The notes below the pieces were generated by a model that saw nothing but the letters and a program-made list of their open reading frames with translations, was not told where the DNA came from and searched no databases. The position numbers and the translations under genes were made by a program. Positions 20,277 through 31,500 of a DNA stretch of 64,000 bases are shown here, piece by piece; within the stretch, counting starts at the first letter, position 1; every line of letters starts with the position of its first letter. The stretch is from Pomphorhynchus laevis (lineage: Eukaryota > Acanthocephala > Palaeacanthocephala > Echinorhynchida > Pomphorhynchidae), in contig WNNJ02002388.1 of NCBI GenBank assembly GCA_012934845.2, positions 111,265 through 175,264 on the forward strand, in the 5' to 3' direction.

Positions 20277-21662
20277 TCAAATCCATGGGGATCTGAGCCC
20301 CCAACCGATCCAACACGCCGCTTTCCGACTGAACCACCCGGGGTCTTTCACACCCCGAATAATCCAATCGGCGCGGACTATGCTGGGTAAACGAGAGACG
20401 AGGAGCTTAAGAAACCTTAGCCTTTGCTCTGGGGGACGTCCTCTATAGAAGAAGACTAATCCCGAGATAGCCCAGGTGCCCCAGAGGCGCACTTGGGTTT
20501 TCCCTATCAACGACAGATGCTGGGCCCGTTTCAGAGCCCACCTAGCTTTCTTCAGGATACGTTTGAGTCTAACCAGGTCAGCTTTCGCCGACCAGTTCAC
20601 CGTAACGGTGAACCCCAGGTATTTTACTCGACTTGTGAAGGTGGTGAGTGGTTCAGAGGCAAATATGTAGGAGAGGGCAGAGAATGCTAATCTCTTAAGC
20701 TTTTTCTTTGTTGCAGGGGTGCCATGAAAGACGACCACCTGCGATTTCGCGGAGTTTAGAACCAGATTGGATTTGGGCAACTGGTCTTTGGAAACAGAGA
20801 GATTAGGAAGGTTCAGCAATTTAGCTAGGACCTTGAGTTTTGTCGGAGTGGGATTGTATAAGCGACCTTTGTAGGTAGTCGATAAAATCGCGGTAGCTTG
20901 CGAAGAGAGGTAGGTATTGAATTCGGTTAAACTCTCATGTCCTATTCTGGGGAAGAGTCGGATTGCCGCCTGAAAGAAGGCCACTCTGATCGGATCAAAG
21001 TGAAACCTCCTTCTCAGCAACGTATCCTCCTCTATCCTCCAACGAATGAGGTCATGAGAGGTGGTCAACTGTTGACGCGACTGCTCCGTGCAAAGGGGTT
21101 TAAGTAACCACCTCGAGTGAAGCAGTAAAATGTCGAGGATTGAATTTGTTGATGTGCAATGAAAAGTGGAGGAAGGTGGTTTGTGAATAAAGTAATCGTT
21201 CCTGGCTCTGCGAAGTGATGCATTGATCCAACGACCAGTTCTGTCGTTGAAGTCCCCTAATATCATGTCATAGCCGTTGTCGATAATACCATCCAGGAGG
21301 TCACGATTCTTGTGGATCTCCCCTGGACGAATGTAAACATTGGCTAGACTGAGGCGTTTACCGTTCTTACTGAGTGAAACTACCAGACAAGACAGGGCTG
21401 GACATGAGTAGTTTAGCAAGAGGGTGGACCTTAAAGAGCACTTAACTAAGGTCAAGAGTCCTTGAGAGGAAGAAGAGTGAGGCGGGGTTATGTACGGAGT
21501 ATAGTGGGAACAGATATGCTTTGGGATAAATCGAGTAATGTCCTGGGGGAGACGGATAGACCGCGTCTCCTGAAGGACTATAACACCTGCGTCTCTACGG
21601 GATAGAAGTCTAAGGGCAGAAGAACCTCTAGAATTCCACTGAAGGATATAGAATGCAGTCAA
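20277..21662 (-). CDS. LINE-C ORF2 deletion derivative: endonuclease fused to RT C-terminus
   Basis: An uninterrupted 461-codon frame on the minus strand. Residues 1-230 are an APE-type endonuclease (ILQWNSRGSS, VIVLQETRS, LANVYIRPGE, MILGDFNDRTG, TSHDLIRWRI). From about residue 290 the frame continues with the segment that normally follows the RT catalytic motif (SNLVLNSAKSQVVVF, VKYLGFTVTVNWSAKAD) and the connection/C-terminal region. The RT palm, including the YADD motif, is missing, lost in frame between about residues 255 and 295. It could give a protein with endonuclease but no RT. Jockey/I-type affinity. More likely a chance in-frame deletion than a selected product, but it is strikingly free of stops. 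Confidence 0.7.
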   Translation of the reverse strand: MTAFYILQWNSRGSSALRLLSRRDAGVIVLQETRSIRLPQDITRFIPKHICSHYTPYITPPHSSSSQGLLTLVKCSLRSTLLLNYSCPALSCLVVSLSKNGKRLSLANVYIRPGEIHKNRDLLDGIIDNGYDMILGDFNDRTGRWINASLRRARNDYFIHKPPSSTFHCTSTNSILDILLLHSRWLLKPLCTEQSRQQLTTSHDLIRWRIEEDTLLRRRFHFDPIRVAFFQAAIRLFPRIGHESLTEFNTYLSSQATAILSTTYKGRLYNPTPTKLKVLAKLLNLPNLSVSKDQLPKSNLVLNSAKSQVVVFHGTPATKKKLKRLAFSALSYIFASEPLTTFTSRVKYLGFTVTVNWSAKADLVRLKRILKKARWALKRAQHLSLIGKTQVRLWGTWAISGLVFFYRGRPPEQRLRFLKLLVSRLPSIVRADWIIRGVKDPGWFSRKAACWIGWGLRSPWI

Positions 21663-21790
21663 TGCTTAGCATAAAAGCCTTTTTAAATGTTTAAAATATA
21701 TTTTAATTTTGTGGTTTTTGATTTTGTGTTTGCATTTGTGAGCAGAATGAGCAAAAGTTGTAAGTCGGAACGTTCAAATGATTTTCCTAT
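21663..21790. other. Spacer between LINE-C and LINE-B copies
   Basis: AT-rich, no feature seen. The left side is the upstream region of the minus-strand LINE-C endonuclease frame. Confidence 0.4.
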
Positions 21791-22970
21791 TTGCAAAAAA
21801 TATCTAATATATACAATCTATCGTCGATTTCGATAGATTATCCATTAATTTGTCATGATACTAAGGTAAGCAACGTTTTTGTTTCTCAAAATTATGGTGA
21901 AATGGATAAGCTTCCTCCTATTAGGAAGCTGGTAAATCTTGTTACCATCCCTATCTTTTGCGGAGCCCCACAAGGTTCAGTCCTACGTCCCCTGCTCTTC
22001 TCTCTTCTGCTTGCCGATCTCTCTCCGTTTATCAAACCTTTTTCCTTTAACGTCATGCAATACGCCGATGACATCCTCATCTATGCTCATGCACCCGCAC
22101 ATCGCATACACGATATCGGCATTTCTGCCTCCAACTGTCTTTCTTCTATCTACGAACGTCTCTCCAATCTCCATCTCGTTCTAAACCTCGACTAGTCTAA
22201 AATAATGTGGATCCTCCTCCGTAAAGCAAACATATCTCCTCCCACTGTATATTTTGCCTCATCGATCATCACCATAGTCCACAATCTCACATTCTTAGGC
22301 TTCCATTTCGATGATCACCTTTCCCTTAAAGCCTTCGTCCGTGATAAGGTCCGCTCGTCTAACTTAATTCTCGTGGCATCCGCCGTATCCGCTCCCTTAT
22401 CGACTTCCGTTCCTGTATGTATCTTCTTTTATCGCTTATTTTCTCTAAAATCGATTACTGCCTTAGTCTTTTCGCCAATTCTCCAAAATCCATCATCCTA
22501 CAACTACAACGCATAATCAACTCCGCCGTTCGAGTGATCTTTTGTCTCCGTCGCTTCGACCACATATCCACATATCTTGCCCAACTCTCCTCGCCACCAT
22601 CTATATCCGAATTAAACTCCGCCTTCTCGTAACTTTTCATCTCATCGCTATCGGCTACCCATCGTTTATTAACCTTCCTTTCTTAGACGACACTCCCACA
22701 CCTCGCTATCGCTGCGTTCCCGTCATACCCTCTTACTCCACATTCCAAATTACTCCAACAACTATGGTCTCCGATCTTTCCTCGTCGCCGCCTTACTCGC
22801 CTGGAATCAACTCCCTTCCGACGTCCGCCGCGCTCCCTTTTTCATCACATTCAAACACCTCCTCCGTTCACACCTTCTCGACACATGATTTAGATTTTTG
22901 TTCTTTTTCGTGGTCATGTAAGCGTGCTCTGGCACGCATTTGCCACGATAAATAAATCTTTTTTATGCTT
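21791..22970 (+). mobile_element. LINE-B copy: RT palm, thumb and 3' end
   Basis: Frames at 21791-22195, 22205-22516 and 22417-22955 give the RT motifs GAPQGSVLRPLLFSLLLADL and MQYADDILIY (catalytic Asp pair), FLGFHFDDHLSLK and the C-terminal tail. It is broken by at least one stop (near 22.195 kb) and by frame changes near 22.4 and 22.6 kb. It ends in the family stem-loop (about 22.91-22.95 kb) and an ATAAATAAA tail. It crosses without a break from the spacer into the right arm at about 22.62 kb. CR1/L2-type by its RT motifs. Confidence 0.8.
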
Positions 22971-25130
22971 AAAATACCTATAGAAAAAAAAACACCTTTA
23001 ACGAGTTCCTTAGATCATTCATTAATCAATATCCTGATAGAGTTATTCTAAACTCAGCTAAGGTAGTCAATAACTCTTACAGGATTTCTTTTGTCACTTC
23101 TGACCTGGCCTCAGCATATTAGAAATACTTCAACGAAAAGTTATCTAACAAAGGGATATTGGCCTTCAAGCCAATCAACGCTTCGGTCAAGATAATCAAC
23201 ATTATTTCCGATCTTGACGATTAAGACATTAAAGATAGTGAAAATATCTTCAACTTACAAGTGGTACGTTATATTAGAAATAAAGATGATTATCATATTC
23301 CGATTGCGTTTACGAACACGACGGAAGAGAACGCTAGCATCCTTGCTTACTCGGCCTGCAACGTCTTCTTGGGGTGCAATCTGATCTTTACCTATGTTAG
23401 TTCTGACAATTTAACATTCTCCCGTTGAAATAATTTCCACGGCTGGGGCATTGGTTTTCTGGGTGCAGGAGAAAGAAAATCTGCGGCGTTTGCAGCTCCT
23501 CGGACGATGATCACACCTCAGTATGCAAAGGCACACCAGCATGTAGTAACTGTCTAACAACACCCAGCATGGTCTAGGAGATGATATGTCTTTAAGGAAT
23601 ACGTCAAGAGACATGCTCTCCCGGATAAAAAATCTAATTCTCCAAACAAATTCAATACGGTGTGCAGCTCGCCAGTTTCAAATACAGAAGATTTAACGAG
23701 CCTATACAAGACATTTCATCATACTCCATGAAATCAATAGACCAACTTATAACAGGTTTGGTGAACTCCTGTCGCAAATTACCAGTAATCTCCGCTCATG
23801 TACCCAATATCTTCAAAAAAGATCCGCATATTATACTCTGAACAAGTCAAAAAAGAGATCAACTTCTTCGAATCCACAGATCCCTTCCATCAAGCTCGCA
23901 AAGAAAGACGAAATCAACTGGGACTTTGCGGTCACCACGGGAGATGAAGATAACTCTTGATGGCAAGTGTCTCTAACTTGTCCGGCTGGGTGTGTGAAGG
24001 GCAACCTTCTCACCTCCGGTTCAGACTAGGAGAAGACATCCGACTCCAGCTAACTTAACACAGTGCAAAGTAATCAAGAGCCTTTTTCAGTTAATATCCT
24101 TCAGTTAAATTGGGAAAGTGATTCTGACTTAGCGTTTTATCCGCTAGTGATGCAGATGTTATTGCCCTTCAGGAGACGCGGTCTATCCGGCTCCCTTAGA
24201 ACATTACTCAATTTATCCCTGAGTACATCTATGCCCACTTTACTCCGTACATAACCTCCTCACTCATCTTTATCTCGAGGTCTTTTAACCCTAGTTAAAT
24301 GCTACTTAAGATTTTCCTGCTGTTAAACTAATCTTGTCCAGTCCTGTCTTGTTTAGCTATATCACTCTGTAAAATCGGTAAACGCATCAGTATAGCCAAT
24401 ATCTGCACCTGTCAAGGGGTTATTCACAATAACCGTGACCTCCTGGATCGTATGTTGGGTAGTGGCAATGACATGCTTCCTTGTAATTTCAACGACAGAA
24501 TTAGTCGTTGGATTAATGCAGCACTTCGCAGAGTCAGGAACGACTACCTTATTCATAAACCACCGTACCCGGTGGTTTATTCATAAACCACCGGGTACTT
24601 ATTCATAAACCACCGTATAAAAATAAGAAAGCATAAAGTGATTCAATGTTCATTTTAATTCTTACGGTAAACAACTTTAATGATTTGAAAACAACTGATG
24701 ACTTTCTTATTTGACTTTTACGTAATCCTAGTGAATGAGCCTTGGTTTTCGGCTTTGGCACATCTATTTTATAGTTTTTAGATGTTACCGACAAAAGATC
24801 GAATCTCAGTGGATTAAAAAATACAATAATTTATTTAACGTGGCAAATGCGTGCAAAATGCACGCTTACATGACCACTAACAAACAAAAAAAGAACATCA
24901 AAGGTCACAGGTAATTAGTTAATTGTTGAAATGGAATTGGATTTGGCGTTTGAAGTACGGCATAGATGTTGATTGGCGGATATGGATAGGCAGTTGATTC
25001 CACAAGAGAGGAGCAACCACAACGAAGGAGCGGAAGCCAAAAGAGGTAGAGTAGATTGGGACATGTAAAAGAAGGGAATTACGGGAACGCAGAGCACAAC
25101 ACATAGTACGAGAATTGTCGAGAAAAGGAA
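22620..25130. repeat. Right arm of the large inverted duplication (probable source copy)
   Basis: Inverted match of 16861-19284. At both ends the right arm lies inside LINE-B copies that continue beyond the arm (into 21.79 kb on one side and 25.60 kb on the other), whereas the left arm ends abruptly, so this side looks ancestral and the left side duplicated. Confidence 0.85.
22980..24790 (+). mobile_element. LINE-C fragment (ORF1 zinc knuckles and 5' endonuclease), right arm
   Basis: Plus-strand reading gives a zinc-knuckle cluster at about 23.48-23.56 kb (CGVCSSSDDDHTSVCKG then CSNC), as in the ORF1 of jockey/I-type LINEs. It then gives the start of the endonuclease near 24.10 kb (NILQLNW, LQETRSIRLP, FTPYIT), which matches the copy at 20.28-21.66 kb. 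Frames are broken. Two or three direct copies of a ggtggtttat box lie at about 24.56-24.61 kb, next to the junction with LINE-B. Confidence 0.7.
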
Positions 25131-25602
25131 GGTTGAGAAATAAAGGGGTATGAGAAGTTATTAGGCGAAAAGCAATGATAATAAGACGAATTTGAACACG
25201 ACAATAAATGGTAGGCCAATCAAGAGAAACAAGATAGTGGGATGTATGATCAAACCGACGAAGACTGAGGAGAACTCGGACGGCAGCGTTGATGATGCGT
25301 TGTAAAGGAAGAAGAGTGGATTTAGGTGAGTTGGAAAATAGACTAAGACAGTAATCAAGTCTTGAGAAGAGAAGAGAAGATATGGGAGTCATACAAGAAA
25401 AATCGATCAATCTACGAACTTGACGGAGATTGCGGAGTATCAAGGTAGATGAGCGTACTTTATCACTAACGAAAGTTTTAAGTGAAAGTCGGTTGTCGAA
25501 ATGAAAGCCTAGGAAAACGAGATTATTAACGATAGGAAGAATTGTAGAATTTAATGATACGGAAGGAGGTTCTACGCCGAAGCTTCGAGGTATTAAAAAC
25601 AA
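24830..25602 (-). mobile_element. LINE-B copy: RT C-terminal half and 3' end, minus orientation
   Basis: An open minus-strand frame of 227 codons (24919-25602) covers the region after the catalytic motif: NNLVFLGFHFDNRLSLK, SSLLFSRLDYCLSLF, LQRIINAAVRVLLSLRRF and the WNQLP tail. SRLDYC and LQRIINAAVR are standard landmarks of CR1/L2-type RT C-terminal regions. The 3' stem-loop lies at about 24.84-24.88 kb. The copy is 5' truncated, as is normal for LINEs. Confidence 0.8.
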
Positions 25603-26340
25603 GGAGTATATACCACATTATTTAGACGTCTATACATTGCAGAGAAATTGTAGAGAAAATGACACCGTTTCATTTGAACTAAATATTATAGCCAAGGATT
25701 ATTATTAGAATTGAAATTTGATGACTATTTAACTCTATTCTATATATTATATTAATTAATATTATAATTTATATTATAGGAGAGTGAGATCATTCCGCGT
25801 TAATTTCTTGTAAAACATGTAAGCCAGATAATTATATGTAACCATATAATTAATATTATATTATATAATTAATAATTAATAATTATAATTAATATTATAA
25901 TTAATATTACATTATATTAATTCTATTCTATATATTATATGCTATATACATTATATTCTAATATATCTATATTATATTTTCTAGTATATTATATTATAAT
26001 ATAATATTCATATTATATTTATTTTTATAAAAAACAAAACAAAAAAGTTTGAGATAAATAACATACAATAAAACCGGTTTTCCATTGTGGGTAATTAAAA
26101 AGCTTTCTACAAAAGCACCAAAAAGGATAAACAAGTTGTTTTTGGCCCAGAACGAGAAAATAAATACATTGGATTACAATTTATAAATAATTTTGGAATA
26201 TTAATTTTTGGATACAATAATTACAATATTGGACAAACTACGAGGACATGGCAAAAAAATCAACAAATAAATCAGGCCATTTAAGTCTCCAGATAGAGTG
26301 GTCAACGAATATTGTGATGTATGGACGACTGTCAGTGTTT
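25603..26340. other. AT-rich sequence with a fragment of the 303-bp repeat family
   Basis: Mostly A+T. At about 25.778-25.831 kb it holds ggagagtgagatcattccgc and acatgtaagccaga, the left edge of the repeat monomer arrayed at 52.9-56.4 kb. At about 26.04 kb it holds aaaaaagtttgagataaataa, also seen at 12.28 kb. No gene was recognised. Confidence 0.6.
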
Positions 26341-26344
26341 TAAG

Positions 26345-26880
26345 ATTTTTTAAGATTTATAGATCAGTTACCCTCATCCAATCTTATTTTAAACTATAAT
26401 AAATCGCAGGTGGTTGTCTTTCATAGCGGCCCTGCCACCAAAAAAGAAACTTAAGAGACTAGCAATTTCTGCACTCTCCTCCATTTTGCAGCATCAACCA
26501 CTCCCCATCTTTAGGAGTCCAGTAAAATATCTGGGATTCACCACTACGGTGAATGGGTCGGCGAAAGCTGATCAGGATAGACTCAAACGTATTCTGAAGA
26601 GTGCTAGGTGCGCTCTGAAATGGACCTAGCATATGCCATTAAATGGAAAAATCGAAGTGCGCCTCTGGGGTACTTGGACTATCTCGGTATTAGTCTTCTA
26701 TTAAAGAGGACGTCCCCCAAAGCAAAGTCTAAGGTTTCTCAAGCGTCTTATCTCGCGATTACCGAGCATAGTCCGCCTCGATTGGATTCTTTCGACGTTG
26801 AAAGACCTAGGGTGGTTTAATCGGAGAGCGGTGTGTTGGATTGCCTGGAGGGCTTAGTTCTTATTGAACCTGTCGCCGTG
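26345..26880 (+). mobile_element. LINE-C fragment (RT C-terminal region)
   Basis: Plus-strand frames match the end of the copy at 20.28-21.66 kb: NKSQVVVFHSGPATKK, VKYLGFTTTVNGSAKAD, LKRILKSARCALK, EVRLWGTW and the RLPSIVR tail. Several stops and frame changes. 5' truncated. Confidence 0.75.
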
Positions 26881-27532
26881 ACGATTTTTTTCTTTTTTTA
26901 AGACTCACATTATTGTGTATGGCATTTTTATAATTTGACTTATTTTCTTTAATGCATGTTTCTTTTGGTAATTGGGCTACTATTACCTCCCATTGGAACA
27001 CCTTTTACTTGTCTAAATATAGATGTCCCTACCTTTTAAATAATTTTGATTTATCAAAATATTTAAGGATTCTATTAATTCAATTTTATCCATATATTTA
27101 TATTTATTTGATGGTTTAATTTTTGTTAGATAGGCGTTATAATTATTATAACATATATATGTATATCTTTTTCCGAATATAAGATTAATTAATTTTACTA
27201 ACGCTTCTTAAAAGCACTACTAAAGTAGCACTACTACTTTAGTAGTAGTGCTACTTTAGTAGTAGTGCTAAATCTAGATTTGTATAAAGCGTATTTATTA
27301 CAAGCGCCAGAAGCAAACTTAAGCATTTACATTTGTTAAAGTAACAAAAACAAATAACCGTCAATTTTGTTTTTTATTGTGATTTATACGTTTTGATACG
27401 CCCTCTCTTTGGGATAATTAAATTAATTTTATCGTATTTTGTGACAATATAAAAATCCATAATTATACCGTTTTAAAAATTATAAATAAAAGTTTATTAT
27501 TCAAATATATGTGATGAATTATAACATTTTAG
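26881..27532. other. Upstream region of malectin, AT-rich
   Basis: Non-coding. It contains a small imperfect palindrome of ctactttagtagtag units at 27213-27270. No promoter motif was recognised. Confidence 0.4.
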
Positions 27533-27656
27533 ATGATATTTAAGTTTCTTTTGTTACTGCTTGGTACATTGACCAATGGCAACGTTTCTAAGTTTAATCC
27601 TGAAAATATAATATTCGCCGTTAATTGTGGAGGATCTAATCTAGTAGACAGCAATG
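27533..27656 (+). CDS. Malectin, exon 1 (signal peptide and domain start)
   Basis: The ATG at 27533 opens 41 codons. Residues 1-16 are a hydrophobic signal peptide (MIFKFLLLLLGTLTNG). Then comes the start of the malectin domain, with IIFAVNCGGSNLVDSNG matching the human VIYAVNCGG-x-DVNG entry strand. The exon ends in phase 1 at AATG followed by a gt donor, and it splices in frame to the exon at 32697, which restores Gly before VHYSED. Malectin is an ER membrane lectin that binds Glc2-high-mannose N-glycans on new glycoproteins. Intron 1 is 5.04 kb and full of repeats. Confidence 0.8.
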
Positions 27657-28184
27657 GTTCGTAATATGAACACTATCGTTTCTATTCACTGATTTTTACA
27701 TTCATAAGTTCATAAATTTTATTTATAAATGATTTTTTTTTATTTTTTTTTATAAATTTAAAAATTTTGACAATTTCAATCATTCGATAACATTCGTTTA
27801 ATAATTATTTTTGTATTTAATAGTTTAATTATTAAAAATTAATTTAATAGATTAATATATTTATTGCAAGTTAGTCGTTATATATAAAACAATATACTTA
27901 CTGACTTGGTACATTATTAGAAAAATTGCTTTTCTAATAAAGAAGAATTGATATTTTTATTTATTTTATTGTGACCGCCGGAATTTTTATATATTTAAAA
28001 AACAGCAAAATCTTGATTACGGAAGGATTAATCAGGTTACTGCCATGATGAAAAAAACCTGGTAAGATTGTACTGATTGAAACCGGAAACTCGATTGACT
28101 GCCCAGAATGCTTTTGTGTCTAATGACTTTGACCAAAATAACTCGGAATCCAATCACTATCAAAATAATTTCTACTTAAATAAC

Positions 28185-28290
28185 CTTGATGCCGTTGACC
28201 TAAATGATCGCTTCCAAAATGACCACTTTCTAAATAATCGCTTTCTAAATGACTGCTTCCTAAATAATCGTTTCCCAAATAACTGATTCT
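28185..28290 (+). repeat. Short tandem repeat (about 15 bp units)
   Basis: Units of the type ctttctaaataatcg / cttcctaaataatcg follow one another six or seven times. The open frame through it (NNRF/NDCF units) is a by-product of the repeat. Confidence 0.7.
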
Positions 28291-29249
28291 AAAATGGCCA
28301 AGTAATAGCTGCTCAAGTAATAAGCAAATTTCATCAACTCGAATTATGATGTAATTGAAGAAGATAGCAGCTTTTCAATTGTGATTTAACAGCGCTATTT
28401 TGAAATCAAAGAATGAATTTTATAACTTAATTGTTGATAAATCAAATAAAGGTTTAAATTAGTGTTTATCTATAAGAATGAATATTTATCATTGGGTAAC
28501 ACCATATTAAATAATAAATAGCCTACAAAACTTAATCAATGATCCTACTATTAAAAGTCAAATGAGTTTAATAAATTTCTCAATAGATTCTATACTAACA
28601 ATAAAATTCATGATAATTGTAAAAAGTTATGCAGAGAATTCTAAGCTTATTTTCGTATATCTATTACAAAAGATTCATAAAAATCACCATTGCTCACGTC
28701 CCATTGTTGCGTGGTATTCTACTTTTTCCTTTTAGATTATTAAATATACTGACTACTGGATTAAAAAGTAATTTTTCTGACAATAATTTCCCGTTTTTTT
28801 AAAGATGACCCTCATTTCTCTAACTTAATTATAAATATATATTTTTAGGCAATTATTAAATAATTCAAAAGCCAATTATTTAAGGCATTCCAAAGCCAAT
28901 TATTTAATTTATTTTGTTTTTCAAATACAATTCGACAATTTCATTTAGTTATATTTTCTACAAATTTTCATTTATCCTTTCAAGATTTTGTATTTGTTTC
29001 ATTTTCTTTGTTTGATTTTGGATTTTCAGTACTAATATACTCCATTTTCCTAATATTTTACGAATATACTGCCAGTTTCCTTTATTATGATATTTTTGTT
29101 AGATTTTAAGTTTGTTTTCTTTGATGCTTTTTTATTTTTTACAAATTTTGAGTATTTTGTATAAATACTCAAAGAGATGATACTCAAGGAGATGATAGCA
29201 GTAGATATCGAGATATTGTAATTTTTGGAATAAAACTAATTTTTTCAAA

Positions 29250-29580
29250 TTAAAGTATCAATTAGTATCAAGTATCTAGTATTTTTTAATATCCAAGTAT
29301 CTAGCATTTTTTCTTAATATCTGAGTATCTAGTATTTTATCATCTTTAAATTCAAGTATATCGTATTTACATTCAAATATCTAGTATTTTTATATTTATT
29401 TTTATAAAAGTGTCCAGTATTTCTTCCTCTTTATATTCAAGTATCTGGTATTTTCATTTTTATATCCAAGTATCTAGTATTTTTATCCTATTTATATCCT
29501 AATATCTAGTATTTTTAATATTTTATATTCATGAATCTATTATTTCTTCTTCTTTAAATAAAAGTATCTGGTCTGATAAT
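29250..29580. repeat. Degenerate minisatellite, unit about 20-35 bp
   Basis: At least eight copies of caagtatctagtattttt and variants, with spacers of uneven length. Confidence 0.75.
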
Positions 29581-30732
29581 CAAAAGTATTTGATCTGATA
29601 ATATTAGATCAAATATAAATGGATATTTAAAAAATAAATGGATGTTTTAAAAATAAATATTAATATATTTTAAAGAGTAAAAAATGTTACGAACTATGTA
29701 TCAATTATTCAGTAATTCAATTTACTGTCTAATTAGTTTGCTATTGCACTCTCTTTAACTTACAAATGGTTCAAATGCTAAAGAATTTCCAGGTATATCA
29801 TCAAATATAATTGCCCTATTTTATTTTATATTTTTTTAAGTTTTTTATGTAATATTAATTCACATTTAAATCTCTTTCTGTCTATATGAATAAAATACTT
29901 AAAGTAATTAAAGCACACTTCAAAAAATATTGTAGAGAATAATCGAAATTAATACTGGTATAAAACACTATTTCAGTATTAATTCCACAAAAGAATTTTT
30001 AGAACAGACAAAAGGAATAAATTTTCAGAATATAAATACGATTTTAGTACGCTTTGTATAAATCTTTGAATTAATAGATCCTTCATTGAATTAATAGAAT
30101 ACTTTAATACTTTAATAAATCAAAATTATTTAAAGGTAGCGATATCTATATTTAGACAAATAAAAGATATTTCAATGGAAGGTTATAGTAGCCCAATTAT
30201 AGCTGACTTATTTTTAAGTTAGCTATTCTTAGTAATAAAGGAAAAACATCAAAGAAAACATTTAAAATATTACCAAAATATAAAAAAACTCATGCCTTTT
30301 TACATTTTGCATCTCGTGATGTTTTTCCTTTGTTCAAAATTTTGAGTATTTTGTAAACTTGATACTTTTGTATTTTAAAATGATTAAAGAAGATGATAGC
30401 AAGAGCTATCGAAATATTTTTACTTACGTCCCCTACATATTTGTGTACAAATAATTAACAAATTAGTCCAGTCTTCTTTATCTTTTTATTTACAAATATT
30501 TCATTGCTAAAAGTGCAAAAAATATTTCGTTATTAATTTTACTTTTCGAATAATCATTTTTTGCTTATCGAATATGTCTTTCACTTCTTTAACTTAATTA
30601 GAAATCGACATGCTAAAGACATTAAAATCTCCACTGCAAATCTTAACTCTTTATTTACAATCCTTTAGATTAGTTAACTCTTGATTTACAGTCCTTTAGA
30701 TTGAACCCTTGATAAAGAAGGCTGGACTAATT

Positions 30733-30934
30733 AATTACTGGAGCTGGATCAAAGAAGAGAGGAAATTATTTTTGATAATTTGCTAACTTCTGCTAGCATC
30801 TTCAGAAAATGTCAGTACATTTTCTTAAGATGGTAGCAGCAATTAGCGAAATATCAAAAATAATTTCCTCTCTTCTTTGATTTAGCTCCTATAATTATTT
30901 ATCAATAATGGATAATTATCAACTATTTTAAAAG
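30733..30934. repeat. Fold-back MITE, copy A
   Basis: Inverted arms of about 90 bp: the left arm reads ggagctggatcaaagaag, then gctaacttctgctagcatc; the right arm is its reverse complement ending taattatttatcaataat. Related copies lie at 38.28 and 43.14 kb. No coding capacity. Confidence 0.75.
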
Positions 30935-31019
30935 AATGGACTAATGGATTAGTCCAGTACAAAAAGATGTTACAAAAAGATGTAACTTTTTATTTGAATC
31001 TGATATGTATAATCATATT

Positions 31020-31500
31020 GTTTGACTAGCCATGAGAAATTCCCTTGCAGCATATGCTGCAAGCCATATGAGGTATTGGACATATAACTTTCTACAGGAA
31101 TTTTGTTTTGTAATGGATTGTTACCGTTATGTAGATAATGTCTTTATTGTCTTTAGAAATAATATTAATGATTAATATTGAAATTTATCAAACTTAAGGT
31201 TTTAAAATAATTAAAGTTAAGTGAATTTAATTCTAAAGATCCTTCTTTACAATGGAGCATTAGTATAGAAACTAATACTGATTTACTTTTCTTAAATGTT
31301 TTTGTACTTTTAAATATTTTGATGAAGACTTCCTAAACAAACAAAAATATTTAAAAATTTCTTATATACAAATGAACAATCGAATACTCATACACGCTCA
31401 GACCCTTTCCAATACCACGAAAACTGCATAAATGCAAAATATAATGAACGAATAGTGAAAGTTGAGCATGCATCCTTTTATCCAATTACATTATCGACCA
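31020..31500 (+). mobile_element. Penelope-like RT fragment, plus strand
   Basis: One frame near 31.12 kb gives CYRYVDNVFIVFRNN, which fits the RT catalytic motif of Penelope-like elements (YVDD, here YVDN). A second piece near 31.25 kb (LQWSISIETNTDLLFLNVFV) fits the following conserved strand, and TRILIHAQTLSN-like sequence near 31.39 kb fits the next block. Short, degenerate and non-functional. Confidence 0.5.
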
